From the NCBI GenBank assembly GCA_035656415.1, contig DASRSM010000167.1, positions 1 through 53,842 on the forward strand: DNA of 53,842 nt, in the 5' to 3' direction. This stretch comes from JAFAHZ01 sp035656415. Lineage in GTDB: Bacteria > Vulcanimicrobiota > Vulcanimicrobiia > Vulcanimicrobiales > Vulcanimicrobiaceae. This document shows positions 51,538-53,842 of this stretch, in pieces; positions within the stretch are counted from its first letter, which is position 1; every line of letters begins with the position of its first letter. Both the position numbers and the translations under genes were made by a program. The notes below the pieces were generated by a model, which was not told the DNA's origin, searched no databases, and was given only the letters and a program-made list of their open reading frames with translations.

Positions 51538-52179
51538 CTAACCGGCAGCGAGTCCCGAGCGAACCGCGTATACGGCTACCTGCGAGCGCGCCGTACAGTG
51601 GATTTTCGCGAAGATATGACTGACGTGGTTTTTAATCGTTTTTTCCGCAAGAATGAGGCGCCGGCCGATTTCGCGGTTTGAATGACCCTCGGCGATCAGT
51701 CGGATGATGTCTCGTTCTCTCGCTGAAAGCTCGCTCGTGGATCGTGCGTTGGAAGGTCCGCGGCGGCGAAGCAGCGAGGCAGCGACGCGCGGATCCACGT
51801 AACTCGAGCCGGTGCCCAGCGTTTTGATCGCCGCGAAGAGCTCTTGTAACGACGAATCTTTGACGATGTAAGCGTCGACACCGAGACTAAGACAATGCTG
51901 CATCAACTCGCCCTGCGTGTGTGCCGACATGGCGCATATCCGTACGTTGGACGACGGACCTTTCTTGATGCTGTCTACGACCTCGTCGACGTTTTCGTTA
52001 TCGATGTCGATAACGACGACGTCCGCGTTTGCAATAGCGGGCATTGCGTCGCGCGCGGCGACGACACCGACCACTTTTACTCCCGGATCTGCGGCGAGCA
52101 CGTGCGCCACGGCTCTCCCAAATAATAGTTCCTTCTCGACAATGATTACGCGCAGCTGCGCGGCCGTATCGACGTTCAT
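51538..52179 (-). CDS. NarL/FixJ-type response regulator
   Basis: A 213-residue regulator: receiver domain (about 8-120) and C-terminal LuxR-type helix-turn-helix (about 147-205; ELSARERDIIRLIAEGHSNREIGRRL, then KNHVSHIFAKI). The phospho-Asp is in VVVIDIDNEN, and the Lys of the active site in YIVKDSS. The usual N-terminal acidic pair is reduced to VEKE, so phosphorylation might be atypical. GGAGG lies six bases before ATG 52179; ATG 52182 is an alternative. No partner kinase lies beside it: the gene upstream belongs to a different two-component pair. Confidence 0.9.
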   Translation of the reverse strand: MNVDTAAQLRVIIVEKELLFGRAVAHVLAADPGVKVVGVVAARDAMPAIANADVVVIDIDNENVDEVVDSIKKGPSSNVRICAMSAHTQGELMQHCLSLGVDAYIVKDSSLQELFAAIKTLGTGSSYVDPRVAASLLRRRGPSNARSTSELSARERDIIRLIAEGHSNREIGRRLILAEKTIKNHVSHIFAKIHCTARSQVAVYAVRSGLAAG

Positions 52180-52299
52180 CATCCCCCTCCAGAGTTGGGG
52201 TCGCAAGCGAGCCACCCCTTGCTGTATTGCGTGCGTTTAAAAAATCTGTCAGTTTCGAAGATTGGAAGGCGATAATAAGCGTTGATAGTCAAGACATCG

Positions 52300-53457
52300 T
52301 CAAGAGCTTTTTTCGCGAAGCGGTAATCGCAACGGCAAAACGACGACGAACGTACTGCCGGCTCCGTACGTACTGATAGCTTTTACGTCGCCGCCGTGCC
52401 GGCGCGCGAGCGCGCGAACGATCGAGAGACCGAGTCCCGTACCGTTTGAGACGCGTGACGGATCGGCGCGCCAAAAGCGGTCGAAGACGCGGTCGAGGTC
52501 TTCGGTGCGAATTCCCACTCCGGTATCGTGCACGGCAATGTGAATGTTGGGCCCGCTCTGCTCGGCTTCGAGACAGACCGTACCGCCCTCGGGCGTATAG
52601 CGCGCGGCATTTTCTAAGAGATTTGCGACGATGCGGTCGATCTGGTCGGGACTGCCGTAGTACACCGGGATCGCCGGCGTCTTGACGGAAAAGTGCAGGC
52701 CGGCGGCTTCGAATTGCGGACGGTACTCCTCCGCAGCTTTTTGCAGCGCGTCTCGAAGATCGATAGCGAAAACATCGCGATCTAGCGGGCGGTCGACTGC
52801 TGCCAAAATCAGCAGATCGCCGGTGAGGCGCGTTATTTGCGCTGCACCGTCGGCGATTGCTTCGAATCGCCGGAGATCGCGCACGGGGTCGCGTTGCGGA
52901 TCGCGCAGTGCCGCGCCGGCGTTGGCCGAGATCGCCGCAATGGGGCTGCGCAACTCGTGCGACGCGTCGGCGGTGAACTCACGTAATTTGCGTACGCTTT
53001 CTTCCACCAGTTTGGCGGCCCAGCGTGAGAACGCCCATCCGACAAGCCCGCTGCCTGCCAGTGCCAGCACGGCTCCTACGACGAGCCCCAAATCGAGATA
53101 CGCGAACTCGTCGCGTTTGTCGCCGGTCCAAAAGCTCGCGGCTACGGTACCGACGCGCTTGCGGGTGGCGGGATCGACGATAGGCATCGCATACGTATGG
53201 AACTCACCGGCCATCATCGGATTGGGAACGAGACCTTGCGATTTCACGAGGCGTCCGTCCGCGTCGAACCATCGGAGGCCCTGCGTCTCGGCTAGTAGCC
53301 CGCTCATCGCGATGTGACGGCGATCGACTGCAAACGTGCCGTCGTTGAAGACGATGCTTCGTAATCCGGCGCGCGCTACGTCCTCAAGCCGGCTCGCGTT
53401 CCCCTGGCGTACGAGGTGGACAACGGTGAAACGGATCGCAAAGGCGGACGCCGTCAA
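52300..53457 (-). CDS. Sensor histidine kinase; true start probably upstream
   Basis: A membrane histidine kinase. From TTG 53457 the 385 residues contain a periplasmic stretch (about 20-118), TM2 (122-143), the H-box FTADASHELRSP (His167), N-box LLENAARYTPEG and G boxes DTGVGI, GTGLGLSIV. The frame stays open upstream and encodes ERRILLSFLLAVAIILTASAF, which completes a first membrane segment and its basic flank, so the protein should begin near 53500. No ATG, GTG or TTG occurs there; ATC or CTG codons are the only near-cognate options. It is the kinase partner of the regulator whose stop lies at 53520. Confidence 0.88.
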   Translation of the reverse strand: MTASAFAIRFTVVHLVRQGNASRLEDVARAGLRSIVFNDGTFAVDRRHIAMSGLLAETQGLRWFDADGRLVKSQGLVPNPMMAGEFHTYAMPIVDPATRKRVGTVAASFWTGDKRDEFAYLDLGLVVGAVLALAGSGLVGWAFSRWAAKLVEESVRKLREFTADASHELRSPIAAISANAGAALRDPQRDPVRDLRRFEAIADGAAQITRLTGDLLILAAVDRPLDRDVFAIDLRDALQKAAEEYRPQFEAAGLHFSVKTPAIPVYYGSPDQIDRIVANLLENAARYTPEGGTVCLEAEQSGPNIHIAVHDTGVGIRTEDLDRVFDRFWRADPSRVSNGTGLGLSIVRALARRHGGDVKAISTYGAGSTFVVVLPLRLPLREKSS

Positions 53458-53519
53458 AATGATCGCAACCGCGAGCAGGAATGAAAGTAAGATCCGGCGT
53501 TCGATCGCGAGGAACGTGG

Positions 53520-53842
53520 CTAGCTTCCGTTCAGCGGGCAGAGGCGATAACCGACGCCGTAGATATTCTCGATGACGTCGCGGTTCATGCCGGCGGTACG
53601 GACCTTGCGCCGGATATTGGTAATATGCGTCTTGATCGAATCGTGCTCGTCGAAGGCGTCGTAGTTCGCGATCTTTTCGCGCAGCATATCCCGGCTAAAC
53701 ACTTGGCGCGGATTGCGCATCAGCGTTTCGACGATCGCGTATTCCGAGCCCGTAAACGACACGGCTTCGCCGAGATACGTGATCGTTCGCAGGCTGGGAT
53801 CGAGCCGCAACTCGCCGTGCTCCAAGATCGGAACCGGTCTTC
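53520..53842 (-). CDS. OmpR/PhoB-type response regulator, C-terminal part (cut by window edge)
   Basis: The winged-helix DNA-binding domain of an OmpR-type regulator. Visible: LEHGELRLDPSLR, the TGSEYAIVETLMRNPRQVFSRDML helix pair, the recognition helix region SIKTHITNIRRKVR and the closing IYGVGYRL wing. The receiver domain lies beyond the right edge. The frame is open through to the edge; the in-frame TTG at 53825 is not a true start because the linker PVPILEHG before it is typical of a complete regulator. It is followed by its sensor kinase. Confidence 0.93.
   Translation of the reverse strand, partial: RPVPILEHGELRLDPSLRTITYLGEAVSFTGSEYAIVETLMRNPRQVFSRDMLREKIANYDAFDEHDSIKTHITNIRRKVRTAGMNRDVIENIYGVGYRLCPLNGS

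Noticed and set aside
52180..52299. Promoter with TTGACG and TATTAT in the 120-bp gap
   Set aside because: Hexamers are present but spacing is about 20 bp; no confident promoter can be named, though the gap is AT-richer than its surroundings.
1..53842. Mobile element, prophage or genomic island
   Set aside because: No transposase, integrase, phage gene, tRNA-flanking repeat or clear shift in base composition was seen.

Overview
The window is 53.8 kb of GC-rich bacterial chromosome, with dense genes and many stop/start overlaps of the GTGA, ATGA or TTGA type. Housekeeping genes are spread through it: gltX, glmU, prs, rplY, pth, uvrB, uvrA, ligA, nnr, acpS, birA, ndk and eno. I see no phage genes, transposases, CRISPR array, rRNA or tRNA. 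Secreted lipoproteins, acid-type peptidases, B12 enzymes and the general protein style suggest a free-living soil or peat bacterium of a poorly cultured phylum, for example Eremiobacterota (WPS-2). That placement is an impression, not a computed result.

Left part (1-11.4 kb): the 5' end of isocitrate lyase, with a promoter and an unusual repeat operator; then a leftward operon of two secreted GH125 alpha-mannosidases around an S12 serine hydrolase, a tricorn-like protease and a DUF2723 membrane glycosyltransferase-like protein. Next are a MeaB-type GTPase and a lipoprotein S53 (sedolisin) peptidase without a propeptide. With a GH38 alpha-mannosidase at 30 kb, this suggests use of mannosylated proteins or mannan.

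11.5-28 kb: a two-subunit B12-dependent acyl-CoA mutase whose active-site residues point to isobutyryl-CoA rather than methylmalonyl-CoA; gltX-glmU; a PLP decarboxylase; a GGDEF protein without the inhibitory site; a membrane M48 homologue without its zinc motif and an acetylglutamate-kinase homologue without catalytic motifs; the prs-rplY-pth operon, in which pth seems to start at ATA; uvrB; a DUF4239 membrane protein; and a MocR regulator divergent from a secreted tandem-repeat protein.

28.8-42.6 kb: an alpha/beta-hydrolase homologue without nucleophile; a GH38-HAD-uvrA-VOC-ligA operon; two secreted lipoproteins (spherulin-4-like and beta-propeller); and nnr-acpS. 42.5-53.8 kb: an archaemetzincin; a three-gene cassette in which a chemoreceptor is split into separate signalling and dCache sensor proteins, followed by a DUF3343 protein; birA facing ndk-eno; a PDZ/multi-TM/GAF-like membrane protein; a periplasmic HD protein; a NarL-type regulator; and a histidine kinase with its OmpR-type partner running off the right edge.

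The strongest candidates for something new are the isobutyryl-type mutase, the split chemoreceptor cassette, the adjacent inactive-enzyme homologues, and the genes without a canonical start codon (pth, the histidine kinase).
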